Source of the DNA: Planctomycetota bacterium
GTDB lineage: Bacteria; Planctomycetota; Phycisphaerae; Phycisphaerales; UBA1924
Direction: 5' to 3'
DNA length: 50,134 nucleotides
NCBI GenBank assembly: GCA_003696675.1
Contig: RFGH01000206.1
Span: 1-50,134, forward strand
Below are positions 34,498-42,692 of the stretch, in pieces. The position numbers were made by a program, and so were the translations under genes. Each line of letters begins with the position of its first letter. Within the stretch, counting starts at the first letter, position 1. Below the pieces are notes generated by a model, which saw nothing but the letters and a program-made list of their open reading frames with translations, was not told the DNA's origin and did not search any database.

Positions 34498-36987
34498 TCA
34501 GTTGCAGCCGGCGTTGTAAATATCGATGTAGGTCGCGATATCGAAGAAGTTCAAGGCACCGAACGGCGGCGCAATGTCCGCACGCGGGTCCTGGGCGTTG
34601 TAGAGATCAATAAAGGTGGTGATGTCGAAGAAGTTGAATATCGCGTCGCCGTTGAAATCCGCCGCGCAGGTCAGCCGAACGAACACCCGGTTCGGCTCGT
34701 AGAAGATGCGGTACGCCAGTGTCGGCGGAGCCGCCGGCACGACGAACGAATCGAAAGTCCCGATCACATTCGCGCCGGTCGCACCACCGATGATGTTCCA
34801 GGAATCCCCGAACTGCGGGGCGTAGCCCGCGTCGAGCGCCACCTGCACCGCGCCGCCCAGCACCATCTCGCTCGAACCGTTCATGTTCATGCGGTCGAAC
34901 TCCCCGTTCGCCAGCCCGCCAAGATCGAACCGCACCGTCGCGGTAGGCTCCAGCGTGACCACGGCCGCGGCCAGATCGAACGCCCGGTCGTCGCCACCCG
35001 GGTCGACGGCTCCGGCGATCGCCAACTCACCACGCAACTGCCCGCTGCCGATCAGTGTCTGCCCGGGTCCGAGCCGCGAGGCCAAACCCGTCGGAACCAG
35101 GATCTGGGCATCGGCGAACGAGCCCGATGTCTCCATCTCGATCACGCCCGTCCCGCTCACGCCCGCCGGCTCGTTCAGGCGGAGCGTCGCGTTGAACACC
35201 TGGTCCGTCGCGTTGATCAGGTAGGTGCCGTTGTTCTCGAAGGATCCGAACACATCCATCACGGCTCCAATACCGTCGATGCCCATCAATCCGTTGTTCA
35301 CGATGTCCGTCATCGCGCTGGAACCCGCGGCCGTCACAATACCGGAACCCGATGTCTCCACGGTCATGTTGATGATCGAGCCAGTCCGGACTGTGACCTT
35401 CCCGCCGTCGGAACGCACCACGCCCGGACCCACCACATCGCCCAGAATGTCCAGGCCCGCCGGATCGTCGCCGTTGATCACGCCGAGATTCACGATGGAG
35501 CCGTCGATCTGCCCCGATCCGGAGATGGTCTGCCCGGGGCCGAAGGTGCCCGTGAATCCATCCGTCGCCACGATCTCCGCATCGCCCAGTGAGCCGCTGG
35601 TGATCATGCGGATCTCACCCGTTCCGAGCACCGTGGCGTCGGCATTGAACCGAAGCACCGCGTTGAACACATTGTTGCTGTAGTTCAGGGTCAGCAGACC
35701 GTTGTTGGTCATGTCGCCCACGAGCGAGAGGGTCGCACTGCCCGCGATGCCCATGCTGCCGGTGTTGACTATCGCCGAGACATCGGTGCTGCCGCTCTCC
35801 GCGGAAACGATCCCGTTGTCCGCCGTCTCTACGGTCAACCCGGAGACCACCGCGCTGCTGAACGCCAATCGCCCGTCCCCGATCGCCCGAAGCACGCCCG
35901 GCCCGGTGACCGAATCCAGAATAACCAGGTCGGTCGTCGGGTGGTCGGCCGTCATGCTGCCCTCGAGCCGGATGGTTCCATGGATCTGGCCGCTGCCGAT
36001 CACCGATTGCCCGGCGCCGATCGTGCCGAGCACGCCGTTGGCCCGGATCTGCGCATCGTCGGCGGATCCGCTGGTCATCATCATGATGGTGCCGTTGCCG
36101 GTGATGGCGGTCTCCGTATTGAAACTCAGCACGCCGTTGAACACCTGGTCGTTGTCGTTGATGGTGATGGTTTTGTTGTTCACCACAGGACCATCGAGCA
36201 ACAGCAGATTCCCGCTGGCGATTCCGAGCGGACCGTTCAGCGTGATGTCCGCCATGTCGATGCCGCTGGCGGTCACGCGGAACGAGCCGGCCCCGTTCCC
36301 AAAAATCTCACCACCGACGATCGACGCCAGTGCCCCGGTCGACACGAAGCCGTTGGTCACATCGATGCGTCCGAGACCCGTCTGCGTCAGCGGCGCGTTG
36401 ATCTGGATGCCCGGCCCGGCCGGGTCGTCCCCGATGATCTGGCCCTCATTCACAAAACCGGTTCCGGTGAGCTGCCCGTTGCCACGAATGATCTGGCCGC
36501 CGCCGATCGTCACGATCCCCGCGGGCGCGCCGGACACCAGCTGCGCATCGGCGGAAGAACCGGTCCCGCTCGCCGCGCCGAGCAGGATCGTCCCCCCACC
36601 GTCGATCAGCGTGGGCTGGCCGATCAGGAACCTGGTATCGAAAACGCTCCCCTCCGGGTTGATCCAGATGGTGCCGTTATTCAGCGTCGTCGGGCTGATC
36701 ACGCTGAGCGAACGCGAGGACTCGATGCGAAGCACCGCGTCCGGATTCGTGATCGTCAGCGAGTCGATCGAGATCGACGACGACAGCGACACGGTGTACG
36801 GCCCGCTCAGCCCGAGAAGCGCGCTCTCGCCCGTCGTGTTGGGCACATTGTTCGTGCTCCAGTTCGACGCCGTCTCCCAGGCGCCGTCCACCGCCGCCAT
36901 CCAAGACGCGGTTTGCCCGTGGGCCGTGCCCGCCGCTGAAACCATTGCGGCCGCCGCGCACGCCGCAAGCCCATTCTTCGATCGCAT
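34498..36987 (-). CDS. Secreted beta-helix repeat protein with GC-type dockerin-like tag
   Basis: An 829-residue exported protein with a signal peptide (ACAAAAMVSAAGTAHG). The body is Gly/Asn/Thr-rich and reads as a parallel beta-helix, like the autotransporter-style proteins of planctomycetes. A block of about 60 residues recurs: QVFNGVLSFN... SGSADDAQI... GSGQIHGT, NVFNAVLRFN... SGSLGDAEI... GSGQIDGS and QVFNATLRLN... SGSFADAQI... GSGQLRGE, with a more diverged copy near residue 140. Residues 774-829 form the tag, with NFFDI twice, a Cys at each end and a GCN terminus. Probably a cell-surface or matrix structural protein. GAGGGG precedes ATG 36987. Confidence 0.8.
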   Translation of the reverse strand: MRSKNGLAACAAAAMVSAAGTAHGQTASWMAAVDGAWETASNWSTNNVPNTTGESALLGLSGPYTVSLSSSISIDSLTITNPDAVLRIESSRSLSVISPTTLNNGTIWINPEGSVFDTRFLIGQPTLIDGGGTILLGAASGTGSSADAQLVSGAPAGIVTIGGGQIIRGNGQLTGTGFVNEGQIIGDDPAGPGIQINAPLTQTGLGRIDVTNGFVSTGALASIVGGEIFGNGAGSFRVTASGIDMADITLNGPLGIASGNLLLLDGPVVNNKTITINDNDQVFNGVLSFNTETAITGNGTIMMMTSGSADDAQIRANGVLGTIGAGQSVIGSGQIHGTIRLEGSMTADHPTTDLVILDSVTGPGVLRAIGDGRLAFSSAVVSGLTVETADNGIVSAESGSTDVSAIVNTGSMGIAGSATLSLVGDMTNNGLLTLNYSNNVFNAVLRFNADATVLGTGEIRMITSGSLGDAEIVATDGFTGTFGPGQTISGSGQIDGSIVNLGVINGDDPAGLDILGDVVGPGVVRSDGGKVTVRTGSIINMTVETSGSGIVTAAGSSAMTDIVNNGLMGIDGIGAVMDVFGSFENNGTYLINATDQVFNATLRLNEPAGVSGTGVIEMETSGSFADAQILVPTGLASRLGPGQTLIGSGQLRGELAIAGAVDPGGDDRAFDLAAAVVTLEPTATVRFDLGGLANGEFDRMNMNGSSEMVLGGAVQVALDAGYAPQFGDSWNIIGGATGANVIGTFDSFVVPAAPPTLAYRIFYEPNRVFVRLTCAADFNGDAIFNFFDITTFIDLYNAQDPRADIAPPFGALNFFDIATYIDIYNAGCN
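34501..34668 (-). repeat. GC-type dockerin-like tag, copy 1 (NFFDI subtype)
   Basis: Encodes 56 residues: Cys774, repeat a (NFFDITTFIDLYN), repeat b (NFFDIATYIDIYN), then AGCN. It is the most diverged copy; the first repeat keeps DFNGDA, which looks more like a classical calcium loop. Confidence 0.8.
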
Positions 36988-37011
36988 GTTGTACCCCTCT
37001 CGAGCGTGAAC

Positions 37012-37042
37012 GGCACGCCACCGGGCGTGCCCTGCCACCATA
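37012..37042 (-). promoter_or_regulatory. Promoter-like -10 and 5'-terminal stem-loop before the beta-helix protein gene
   Basis: The minus strand has TATGGT at 37037-37042. The predicted start point (about 37030) coincides with the first base of a perfect 8-bp stem GGCACGCC/GGCGTGCC (37012-37031). The mRNA would begin with a hairpin, followed by a ribosome site and ATG 36987. Confidence 0.35.
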
Positions 37043-37096
37043 CCCGAACCAGGGGGAGTTTCCTACCGCCACAAGCGCAATAATCCCCACGAAACA

Positions 37097-37126
37097 AAGA
37101 TGGGGAAGCTCTCGCTTCCCCATCTT
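37097..37126 (-). terminator. Terminator of the trypsin-like protease gene
   Basis: A perfect 13-bp stem AAGATGGGGAAGC/GCTTCCCCATCTT with a 4-nt loop is followed on the minus strand by TTGTTTC, 27 nt after the stop at 37154. Confidence 0.85.
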
Positions 37127-37153
37127 CACATCTTCAGTTCAATCCGTCTCGGC

Positions 37154-39559
37154 TCACGGGCAGCCGGCGTTGTACTGGGTGATGTAGGCCTGGATGTCGA
37201 AGATGTTGAAGGTCCCGAACGGGGCGGCCAGGTCGGCACGCGGGTCCTGTGCGTTGTAAAGCCCGATAAAGGCCTGCAGGTCGAAGATGTTCAGCACACC
37301 GTAGGGGGCGGCCAGATCCGGCGGGCACACCCGCACGGTGATGGTGTTGGTATCCACGCCATAGTTGTTGGCGTAGTTCGGCTCGGCACCGCCCGCCTCG
37401 GAGACGATCGTCCCGATGTAGTAGGTGCCGGCGGGCAGACCCAGCGGAATCTGGACCGTCGAGTTCGTCTGCAGCACGGCGCCGACGCCGAGCCCGCCGA
37501 AGTTGATCGTGCCCATGTCGAAGTCACCGGTCGAGATGATGTTGTTCGTCGAGGCACGGAAGTTCACGCTCGTGCCCGTGCCCGCCGCGGTGCCGATGTT
37601 GCGGGTGCGGTGGAACACGCTGATGTTCTGACCCGGGTAGAACACGCCGCTCGGAGCGTCGGCCACCTCGGCCGAAAGATCGGGCAGCGGCTGAGGCTCG
37701 GTGGTGAACTGCCACACCGGGCCGGTGGTGATGCCGGCCGAGTTCACCGTGTCCACCCGCCAGTAATAGGTCGTGTTGTATGCAAGGTTCGGAAGCGACC
37801 ACGAGCTGGATGATGTCTCACCCTGATACTCCGTCGAGTCCGGGGTCGAGTCCGTGCCGAAATACACCCGGTAGCTCGACGCGCGGGCCGCGTTCGCCCA
37901 GTCAAGATTCGTGGTGATGTTCAACCCGGTCGAACCGTCCAGCGGGAACGGGCTCGACGCCGCGGCCGGCAGACCGATGGTCACGGTGATCTGCTGCGCG
38001 TCCCAGGTGTCGGTGTCGTTGTTCGTCGAGATCCCGTCGGTGCCGGAATCCGCGATCACGCCGATCCAGTAGGTCCCGGGAGGGGTGTCGATCGGAATCA
38101 CCGGTGCGGGAACCACGAAGTTGACATTCGACATCGCGCCGAAGTCACGGTTGCTCCAGATCCAGGTCGCCAGCAGCGTGTCCGACTCCGTGATGTTGTT
38201 GTTGCTCGACAGATACACGCGGAGCGTGTAGTCCTTCGGGGGCGGATTGGCGTTGGTCGCGTTGACCATCGCCACATCGCACAAGTCGTTCATCGCGGTT
38301 CCGGCCTGCACGGTCGTCGAGCCACGGGCGCGGAAGCCCAGCGGCTCCCAGTCTTCCGTGCTGCCGCGGGTGCCGTTCTCGAAGTCTTGCATGTCGTTGA
38401 CAAAGGTCTCCCACAGCTTGGCGTAGCGGCCGCGGTCGGCGCGGTTCGAGTTCGAACACACCGCGTGCACATACCGGTTGTCGCCGTCAATGTAATACAT
38501 CCCCGAGCCCGACATCCCGCCCCACACGGTGTCCAGGCAGTTGCCGCCCGTGTCGAGCTGGAGCTGGTTGCCCGGGCAGGAATCGACCGTGCCCGACCAG
38601 TAATACATGGTGGTGCCGTCGTGGCAGTTCTCTGCAGGGTACGAGAAGTTGTGATAGGTCCGGCTCTGGATGGTGCTGCAGGAGCCGCCCCACGCCCAGC
38701 CGAACCAACCGGTCAGCATGCCGATGTTGCGCGAGCCGCCGCGGGTGATGCGGATCAGCCCGGCGTCGGCATCGAAGTCGCCGCTGTTGATGTAATCGGT
38801 GCCGGCCAAATAATAGGTGCCATAGGCATAGCCGAAGTTCTGGAACACCGCGTCGCTCGCGGGGCCCCACGGGTTGCCGTTGCCATCCCACGCCGGGTAG
38901 ACATAGACGATGTCCGCCCAGTCAAAGATATTGATCCCGTTGGGATTGCGGGCGTACACACAATGTGCGGCCGTCAGCACCGTGCCGGCGTCGGCCATCG
39001 TGCCCGACGCCTGGTACCAACGCTGCGTGCCGTTCTGATCGGTGAACCGCATCACCAGTTTCACATTGCCCGAGCGGGGCCAGGTATCCAGACCGCCGGC
39101 CACCGACATGCTGCCGAAGGTCCGCTGCATCTCGATCTGCGGGTCGTACGGCGCGAGACCCATGTAGCCGCCTTCAACACTCTCGCCGCCGATCGCCCCG
39201 CTCGGCGCGTCCGGCGCCAGCGAGATCGTCTGCCCGGTCGTCGAGTCGTGCATGGTCATGCCCGACATCCCAAGCGACTGCGGCATCACGCCCGCCGCAT
39301 CGTCCTGCCCCTCCGGCATCGGCATGAACGGGATCTGATCGATCGGCGGGTGCATCGGCAACGGCGCCGCCTCGTCGAACATCCGTTGCTGCGCGAACAA
39401 CGCCTCGAAGCGCTCGCCCATGTCCGGCAGACCCGCGTCGAGGTCCACGGCCATCGGACGCCAGCCCTCCCGGCCCTGGGCCTGCGCCGGCCCGGCCTGC
39501 AACGCCGCGGCCGAACCGGCCAGGGCAAACATCGCTGCGATATGAGTGGTGCGTGTCAT
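37154..39559 (-). CDS. Secreted trypsin-like serine protease with FN3/CARDB-like domains and GC-type dockerin-like tag
   Basis: An 801-residue exported protease. The signal peptide ends near residue 28 (AQAQG), and a propeptide-like region runs to about 150. The chymotrypsin-fold catalytic domain has His199 in LTAAHCVYA, Asp265 in DFDADAGLIRI and Ser350 in WGGMSGSGMYY. Cysteine pairs suggest disulfides. After it come a CARDB/Ig-like domain (about 430-545), an FN3-like domain (about 550-645, YRVYFGTDS ... YYWRVDTVN) and a second CARDB-like domain (about 650-740, DLSAEVADAPSGVFYPG). The tag covers 745-801. AGGAAG lies just before ATG 39559. The FN3/CARDB spacers probably present the catalytic domain away from the anchor point. 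Confidence 0.88.
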   Translation of the reverse strand: MTRTTHIAAMFALAGSAAALQAGPAQAQGREGWRPMAVDLDAGLPDMGERFEALFAQQRMFDEAAPLPMHPPIDQIPFMPMPEGQDDAAGVMPQSLGMSGMTMHDSTTGQTISLAPDAPSGAIGGESVEGGYMGLAPYDPQIEMQRTFGSMSVAGGLDTWPRSGNVKLVMRFTDQNGTQRWYQASGTMADAGTVLTAAHCVYARNPNGINIFDWADIVYVYPAWDGNGNPWGPASDAVFQNFGYAYGTYYLAGTDYINSGDFDADAGLIRITRGGSRNIGMLTGWFGWAWGGSCSTIQSRTYHNFSYPAENCHDGTTMYYWSGTVDSCPGNQLQLDTGGNCLDTVWGGMSGSGMYYIDGDNRYVHAVCSNSNRADRGRYAKLWETFVNDMQDFENGTRGSTEDWEPLGFRARGSTTVQAGTAMNDLCDVAMVNATNANPPPKDYTLRVYLSSNNNITESDTLLATWIWSNRDFGAMSNVNFVVPAPVIPIDTPPGTYWIGVIADSGTDGISTNNDTDTWDAQQITVTIGLPAAASSPFPLDGSTGLNITTNLDWANAARASSYRVYFGTDSTPDSTEYQGETSSSSWSLPNLAYNTTYYWRVDTVNSAGITTGPVWQFTTEPQPLPDLSAEVADAPSGVFYPGQNISVFHRTRNIGTAAGTGTSVNFRASTNNIISTGDFDMGTINFGGLGVGAVLQTNSTVQIPLGLPAGTYYIGTIVSEAGGAEPNYANNYGVDTNTITVRVCPPDLAAPYGVLNIFDLQAFIGLYNAQDPRADLAAPFGTFNIFDIQAYITQYNAGCP
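37157..37327 (-). repeat. GC-type dockerin-like tag, copy 2
   Basis: Encodes 57 residues: Cys, repeat a (LNIFDLQAFIGLYNAQDP), repeat b (FNIFDIQAYITQYN), then AGCP. It belongs with the NIFDIQAYI subtype but is more diverged than copies 4-7. Confidence 0.85.
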
Positions 39560-39814
39560 GTGTGCTTCCTGTTCCAGTGCTCTCTGGGTGATCCGTGCGA
39601 TCGAGGCAAAGCAACACCGGCCCACGGGCTCCCGCCCGTGCGTTTGCGTTCAACCGATGTCTCAGGGACCCTTCCCCGCCACGAGGCACGACTGCCTGCA
39701 GGGAGTCAGCGACGACCACGCCGCACACTCACGCGATCATTGACAAATTGGGCAAAACCCATCCGGCAAGGTCGCCCAACTGCTTGAAAACAAAGGTTTT
39801 ACTGCACTCGACTC

Positions 39815-41041
39815 TCAGCGGCACCCCGCGTTGTACCGCCCCAGGTACGCCGCCACATCAAAGAAGTTCAGCGACCCCAGCGGCGGCGCCAGGTCCGCCG
39901 ACATCAGCCCGGCGCTGTACCGGTCCAGATACGCCGCGATATCGAAGAAGTTGACCACCCCGAACGGCTCGACCAGGTCACCCGGGCACAACGACGCACA
40001 CCCGTCGACTTCCGCCTCCACCGCCGCCTGGATCGCATCCAGGTGGTCCAGCACCACCTGCCGCGAACCCTCGATCATGATCACCCCGTAGATCCCCCGC
40101 TCCAGGTCCACCCACGGCGTAAAGCCGAACGCCCCCGGGCTGGTGAACCCCACCGTCGTCCCATCGGCATCGACCCGCGAAACCCAACCCCCGAACCCAT
40201 ACCCGTAGTCCTCCCCGCCCGGCGGCGGCGGGCTGCGCCGCGGGAGCCCCGCCGTCCGATCCATCATCATCTCCGCCACTGTCTGTTCACCGAGCACCCG
40301 AACCCCGTCCACCTCGCCGCCGCCCAGCAGCATCGCCATCACGCGCCCGTAATCGCGCAGGTTGGACTGCGCACCGCCGGCGATCCGCGGATTCGTCGTC
40401 GGCCCCAGCCCCTGGTAGTCGATCGAGTCCAGCCCCAGCGGCCCTCCCACCGCCGACACGAAGAACGACTCCCAATCACGCCCCGACACCACCTCGGCCA
40501 CCCGCCCGCCCACCTGCATCGACAGCCCGCCGTACGCGAAACTCGCGCCCGGCACATCTTCCAGCGGCACGCAGCAGGCGATCTCCGCCGCCGCCTCCGC
40601 CAGCGTGATTGTGGTGTCCGAGAGCACCCCACTGGTTTCATCCCCGGGCAGGCCGCTGATGTGCGCAAACATTTGTCGTACCGTCATCGTCGACTTGAGA
40701 CCCACCGCGTCCGACGCAAACTCCTCCGGCAGATACCGCTCCACCGGGGCATCCAGATCCAGCAGCCCGTCGTCGGCCAATGTCAGGATTGCCACGCCCG
40801 AGAGCAGTTTGCTCGCCGACGCCACCGGCACCACCGTCGAGGGCCGGTACGACCCGTAGTACGACTCGTGCAGCACCCCCTCGCGGTCACCGATCAGCAA
40901 CGCCGCCCCGGCGAGCAGCGGATGCCCGTCGAGCATGGCGCGGATCTCGTCCCCCGCCGCCACAAAGCCGCCGCACGGCCCGCCGCCCGAGGCCGCGGAA
41001 CCGCAGATCGCCAGGACCAAAGAAAGAGCGGGGCACTTCAT
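39815..41041 (-). CDS. Secreted serine hydrolase of the beta-lactamase/PBP fold with GC-type dockerin-like tag
   Basis: A 408-residue exported protein. The beta-lactamase class C-like domain has the SxxK nucleophile motif at Ser75-Lys78 (VASASKLLSG), the Tyr motif as YGG near 165, and family segments LDAPVERYLPEEF, MTVRQMFAHISGLPG and YGYGFGGWV. The third motif (usually HxG) reads TSPGAFG, so the activity may be esterase or peptidase rather than lactamase. The tag covers 352-408 and is of the NFFDIAAY subtype. The ATG at 41041 lies inside a strong hairpin that also looks like the terminator of the preceding gene. The signal peptide (LSLVLAICGSAASGG) supports this start. Confidence 0.85.
   Translation of the reverse strand: MKCPALSLVLAICGSAASGGGPCGGFVAAGDEIRAMLDGHPLLAGAALLIGDREGVLHESYYGSYRPSTVVPVASASKLLSGVAILTLADDGLLDLDAPVERYLPEEFASDAVGLKSTMTVRQMFAHISGLPGDETSGVLSDTTITLAEAAAEIACCVPLEDVPGASFAYGGLSMQVGGRVAEVVSGRDWESFFVSAVGGPLGLDSIDYQGLGPTTNPRIAGGAQSNLRDYGRVMAMLLGGGEVDGVRVLGEQTVAEMMMDRTAGLPRRSPPPPGGEDYGYGFGGWVSRVDADGTTVGFTSPGAFGFTPWVDLERGIYGVIMIEGSRQVVLDHLDAIQAAVEAEVDGCASLCPGDLVEPFGVVNFFDIAAYLDRYSAGLMSADLAPPLGSLNFFDVAAYLGRYNAGCR
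39818..39988 (-). repeat. GC-type dockerin-like tag, copy 3 (NFFDI subtype)
   Basis: Encodes 57 residues: Cys, repeat a (VNFFDIAAYLDRYS), repeat b (LNFFDVAAYLGRYN), then AGCR. The linker AGLMS replaces the AQDPA of the other copies. Confidence 0.85.
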
Positions 41042-41050
41042 GCCCCGCTC
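41017..41050 (-). terminator. Terminator-like hairpin spanning a start codon
   Basis: A perfect 10-bp stem GAGCGGGGCA/TGCCCCGCTC with loop TGAAG is followed by TTTCTTTGG on the minus strand. It lies 50 nt after the dehydrogenase stop. The ATG of the downstream serine hydrolase (41041-41039) sits at the stem-loop junction, and the T-tract falls in its codons 6-8. Confidence 0.7.
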
Positions 41051-41100
41051 AACGGTGTTCTCAGGGTTCTATTGCCGGGCATCACGCCCGCAAATCCGGC

Positions 41101-42459
41101 TTACGGGCAGCCCTGGTTGTACAGCCCGATGTAGGCCTGGATATCGAAGATGTTCCAGGTTCCGAACGGCTCGGCCAGGTCCGCCGCCGGGTCCTGCGCG
41201 TTGTACAGCCCGATGTAGGCCTGGATGTCAAAGATGTTCAGCGTCCCGAACGGCTCGGCCAGGTCCGCCGGGCAGCCCGTCTCGCAGGTGTCGATCACGC
41301 CGTCGTTGTTCTTATCCGGCGGGTTGGTCAGCACCAGCTTGTAGACGGTGTTGTTGCTGATGTTGGTGAAATACAGCTCGCCCTGCTCGTCCTCACCGAA
41401 CGACACGATGTTGTACGGGGTGTCGAACGCCGTGCTGCGGGCAAAGTTGTTGTCCGGGTCGAGATACCAGATGGTGCCCGTGCAGTAATCGCTGAAGAAG
41501 TACTTGCCGGTCCACGCATCGCCCAGCTCGCACCCGCGGTAGGCGTAGCCGCCGGTGATCGAGCAGCCCAGCGCATGGCTGTAGGCGTGCACCGGATCAA
41601 CCCACGCCGGATCACTGCTCGGACACCCGCTCAGCCCGGTCGCGTTGAAGCCCTCGCGGCAACGCCAGCCGTAGTGATTTCCGCCCTGGCCAGCAGGCTC
41701 GAAGTTGATCTCTTCCCACGCGTTCTGGCCCACATCAGCGATCCAGAAGTCGCCGGTCTCCCGGTCGAAGCTGCAGCGCCAAGGGTTCCGCACGCCGTAG
41801 TCCCAGATCTCGCCGCGGGTGGCGGAGTTGCCGTCGGCCTGGAAGGGGTTGTCGGCGGGGATGCCGTACTGCAGCCCGGCGTCCTGCGTGTCCACATCGA
41901 TACGCAGGATCTTGCCGAGCAGCACATTCAGATTGGACGCCCGGTTGCCGGGGTCATTGGCCGAGCCGCCGTCGCCCATGCCGATGTAGAGGTAGCCGTC
42001 GGCGCCGAAGCCGATCCACCCGCCGTTGTGGTTCGAGTACGGCTGCGCGATGGTCAGAAGGATGCGCCCGCTCAGCAGGTCCGCCTGGTCCGGGTCGGTG
42101 TCGCTGACCCGGTATTCGGCGATCACCGTCGCGCCCGAGTTGTTGGTGTAGTTCACATAGAACTTGCCGTTGGTCTCGTACTCCGGATGGAACGCCAGCC
42201 CGAGCAGCCCACGCTCGCCGCCGCTGGAGACCAGGATGTCGATATCCAGGAACGGCGTGGGCAGCAGGTTGCCACCCCCGTCGATGATCCGGATCTTGCC
42301 GGTCTGATCCAGCACAAACAGACGGTTCGAGCCATCGCCCGCGTTGGTGACGAAGGTCGGGTCATTGATACCGGTCACATAGACCTGCGAGGTAAGTTGG
42401 GCGTTGGCCGCGGAGCCGGCGAACGCCAGCAAGCCGCACAACAGCATGGACCTTTGCAT
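41101..42459 (-). CDS. Secreted glucose/sorbosone dehydrogenase-type beta-propeller enzyme with GC-type dockerin-like tag
   Basis: A 452-residue exported protein of the GSDH (PQQ-dependent soluble aldose sugar dehydrogenase) family. Motifs in order: FVTNAGDGSNRLFVLDQTG, ERGLLGLAFHP (the His that acts as base in known enzymes), YSNHNGGWIGFG, LYIGMGDGG, LLGKILRIDVD, YGVRNPW, FWIADVGQNAWEEI, and ITGGYAYRG. Family members oxidise sugars at the periplasm or outside and pass electrons to an acceptor through PQQ; some homologues lack activity. The tag covers 396-452. A strong Shine-Dalgarno (AGGAGG) precedes the ATG. Confidence 0.9.
   Translation of the reverse strand: MQRSMLLCGLLAFAGSAANAQLTSQVYVTGINDPTFVTNAGDGSNRLFVLDQTGKIRIIDGGGNLLPTPFLDIDILVSSGGERGLLGLAFHPEYETNGKFYVNYTNNSGATVIAEYRVSDTDPDQADLLSGRILLTIAQPYSNHNGGWIGFGADGYLYIGMGDGGSANDPGNRASNLNVLLGKILRIDVDTQDAGLQYGIPADNPFQADGNSATRGEIWDYGVRNPWRCSFDRETGDFWIADVGQNAWEEINFEPAGQGGNHYGWRCREGFNATGLSGCPSSDPAWVDPVHAYSHALGCSITGGYAYRGCELGDAWTGKYFFSDYCTGTIWYLDPDNNFARSTAFDTPYNIVSFGEDEQGELYFTNISNNTVYKLVLTNPPDKNNDGVIDTCETGCPADLAEPFGTLNIFDIQAYIGLYNAQDPAADLAEPFGTWNIFDIQAYIGLYNQGCP
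41104..41274 (-). repeat. GC-type dockerin-like tag, copy 4
   Basis: Encodes 57 residues with two near-identical repeats (LNIFDIQAYIGLYN and WNIFDIQAYIGLYN) 28 residues apart, Cys first, ending QGCP. The DNA closely matches copies 5-7. Confidence 0.9.
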
Positions 42460-42506
42460 CGTGTCTCCTCCTGAGGGACCGGGCTTCGCCAGGACCCCGT
42501 TGCTTC

Positions 42507-42536
42507 AAGGTAGCCCGTTCCGAGGGGTGATTCCAA
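42507..42536 (-). promoter_or_regulatory. Possible promoter of the sugar dehydrogenase gene
   Basis: The minus strand has TTGGAA (42531-42536), 18 nt, TACCTT (42507-42512), about 48 nt before the start codon. The call is weak and based on the hexamers only. Confidence 0.3.
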
Positions 42537-42640
42537 GGGAATCTCCCCGTCGGACCGATGTTTCTCCACCCGCCACGCCCCGCGTACCCCCGCCGGGCCA
42601 CCATCGGCCCGGACACGGGGCACCCCTGGCGTGCAGGGTC

Positions 42641-42674
42641 CGAAAAGCCAGCGCCCGCCGGTTTGGGCGGGCGC
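42641..42674 (-). terminator. Terminator of the subtilase gene
   Basis: A 9-bp stem GCGCCCGCC/GGCGGGCGC with a 6-nt loop is followed on the minus strand by TGGCTTTTC, about 20 nt after the stop at 42693. Confidence 0.75.
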
Positions 42675-42692
42675 CGGTTCAGGTGTCTCTGA

